DNA of 64,000 bases, taken from NCBI GenBank assembly GCA_003260075.1, contig QLIY01000146.1, positions 63,178 to 127,177 of the forward strand, given 5' to 3'. Of the stretch, positions 62,451 to 64,000 are shown in pieces. The DNA is from Phallusia mammillata (lineage: Eukaryota > Chordata > Ascidiacea > Phlebobranchia > Ascidiidae). A program made the translations under genes and the position numbers. How positions within the stretch are numbered: position 1 is the stretch's first letter; the number at the start of each line of letters is the position of its first letter. The notes below the pieces were generated by a model that saw only the letters and a list, made by a program, of their open reading frames with translations, had not been told where the DNA came from and did not search any database.

Positions 62451-64000
62451 TTATGTGTCCCCGCCGTTGAAGAGGGCGCTGGGTGAGGGGGGTGGGCTCA
62501 GATCCGGGGTAGGCGTGGGGCTAAACAGGTGGGGGTGAGGGTCGAGCCCCCGTTGCGTGTAGAACAGAATGTAAGCTTGGGACTGCATGACGTCATCGAT
62601 GGAGCAAAGTTCGAGATTGGAGTCGTTGCAGTGAACCCAGAATTCTGAAGGAGTAAAAGGAAACTGGTTTAAAGTGTTGAATACATACATGTACATGTGC
62701 ATGAGCTGGAATCAGTTTTAAAGCGTTTATGTAAATCAACGTTACAGTACTATATTGCTCTTTCGTTGCCGACTTGATTTGCAGTTCATTTTAACCACTG
62801 TTGCCAGGGTGGCGTTTTTTTAGTCCAGTTGGGCTGGTTTTCCTATAGTCGCGGGTTAATTTCACCAGTTGCATTTTGTCATAAAAACGTATTTTTTTGC
62901 TATTTTTAATGCATTTTGACATCCATGCGCCTTTGCAAGTAGTTAAATAATGTTATAACTGGGCTCGTTGTTTTTATTTACTTGCAAATTTCGGCTTGTT
63001 TTTTACTAGCAGTGTGGCGGTTTTTAAGAATTTGACATGACAACTGATTTCAACTTTGCACAACACAGTATCTCTTCAGTCCTATTTACTATTTAAGTTA
63101 ATTAAACCTCAACCGGACTTGAATATTGCAACCAAATTGTGAATAGCAATACAGGTTAAATGCCTAAATATGTCAAACAAAATAGCTAAGAAGAACTCAG
63201 CTCTAAACTTAAACATACTTCCAACATCGTTCCAGCAATAGGCAGTGTAGTGTCCAGACCCGAAACCTCGTCCATGATGGATAACCACAGCACTAAGATC
63301 GTACATAAACTCCTGGCCGCTTGGTGTCATTGTGGAGCTACTCTCACTTGGCCCCTAAACACAACAAATAGCATGTTTGAAATCTTGAATTTTATGTTGG
63401 TGGGATTTTTCTGTTATGGTTGCTTTACCCAGCAATGTTGAGTCATGTCCAGTTCAGGAGGAAAATCTACGGGCACTGTAATTTTTTCCCGATGATTGCG
63501 ACCACTCCATCGAAACCGTTTTAAATGGAATCTCAGAATCTGAAAAAATATGACTTGAATTTTTATTTATAGGTACCTAAAACAATTTCCATCACCGCTA
63601 AGCTACAATTTATTGAAATATGTTTAAAATATGATGGGACTGGTCAATTATTACCACAATAAATACAGTCTATTATGGTTAAGGACATATCCAATTTTGA
63701 TTTTTTTTTCATTAAATAACCACAAAATGTAAGTTGTAACTGCATATTTGTATCCAGTATGCAATTTAACCAAATCTGTACTGGTAGATATTTATTTAAC
63801 TGAATACACTACATAATGCTAAACAAGGCACTTTCAAAAAACATTTTGACAAACCTGTGGTAATTCTGTGATTTTAATCTGCTTCTCAGCTTCAGTTAAC
63901 TTGTTTTGAACTTTGCGGTGTGACAGTCTGCGAACCCTTGTTCGATGGCCAGAACATCCTACTTGCTGGCGTTCGTTGCAGTAACTACAGTGATATACAC
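62451..64000 (-). CDS. USP44/USP49-type deubiquitinase, C-terminal part
   Basis: USP44 and USP49 are nuclear deubiquitinases acting on histone H2B and in mitosis. Exons in the window: 63855 to the window edge, 63429-63539, 63219-63354, 62451-62644 (stop TAA). Landmarks: zinc-knuckle cysteines in [32 protein letters not shown], the His box [20 protein letters not shown] with the catalytic histidine, and [13 protein letters not shown] then [10 protein letters not shown], closer to USP44 than to USP3. The catalytic cysteine exon and the N-terminal zinc finger lie beyond the window. The protein ends in a short proline-rich tail after YTQRG. I leave the symbol empty because USP44 and USP49 cannot be told apart here. 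Confidence 0.92.

Overview
This is animal nuclear DNA: AT-rich, with many short exons split by GT-AG introns of about 70-1,000 bp and short intergenic gaps. Every gene I recognise is an animal housekeeping or signalling gene. The compact layout, the abundance of hAT-type miniature elements and one gene pair with an operon-like junction suggest an invertebrate deuterostome, most likely a tunicate. That assignment is inference. No prokaryotic or viral locus was recognised.

Layout: (-) divergent atlastin-like GTPase, about 739-4689; a repeat-rich stretch, 4.7-9.9 kb; (+) DMAC2-like, 10.5-12.2 kb, followed at once by (+) MRPL37, 12.3-17.7 kb; (+) CCT1, 19.9-21.6 kb, with an uninterrupted 559-codon frame; (+) RRP15, 22.3-23.8 kb; (-) an 18-exon FYB/ADAP-like adaptor, 25.1-35.3 kb; a gene-poor stretch, 35.3-43.6 kb; (-) RPS2, 43.6-46.3 kb; (+) CHCHD4/MIA40, 47.1-47.9 kb; (-) KLHDC10, 48.6-51.3 kb; (+) NPRL2, 51.9-55.5 kb; (-) METTL6, 56.5-59.9 kb; (-) the 3' end of a USP44/49-type deubiquitinase, 62.5 kb to the window end. 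Exons were joined by hand from splice sites, reading phase and remembered family sequence. Phases agree across all exons reported for MRPL37, RRP15, FYB-like, KLHDC10, NPRL2 and METTL6.

Assembly quality shapes everything else. About 40 runs of G (mostly 8-19, three of about 62-93) interrupt the sequence, and most are flanked by two diverged copies of the same DNA. They look like false joins between allelic contigs, perhaps through poly-G read ends. They duplicate or truncate exons of DMAC2, MRPL37, CCT1, RPS2, CHCHD4, KLHDC10, NPRL2, METTL6 and the atlastin-like gene. These duplicates are not paralogues.

The most interesting biology I see: the FYB/ADAP-like adaptor with a helically extended SH3 domain, six Tyr-acidic motifs and Trp-Lys-Lys-Pro repeats; an atlastin-like protein with altered GTPase motifs and an octapeptide repeat; an operon-like DMAC2-MRPL37 junction; many hAT-like miniature elements with 8-bp target duplications, including a filled and an empty allele of one insertion; and a repeat family carrying a hammerhead-like CTGAYGA...GAAA core. 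I cannot claim a wholly new system.
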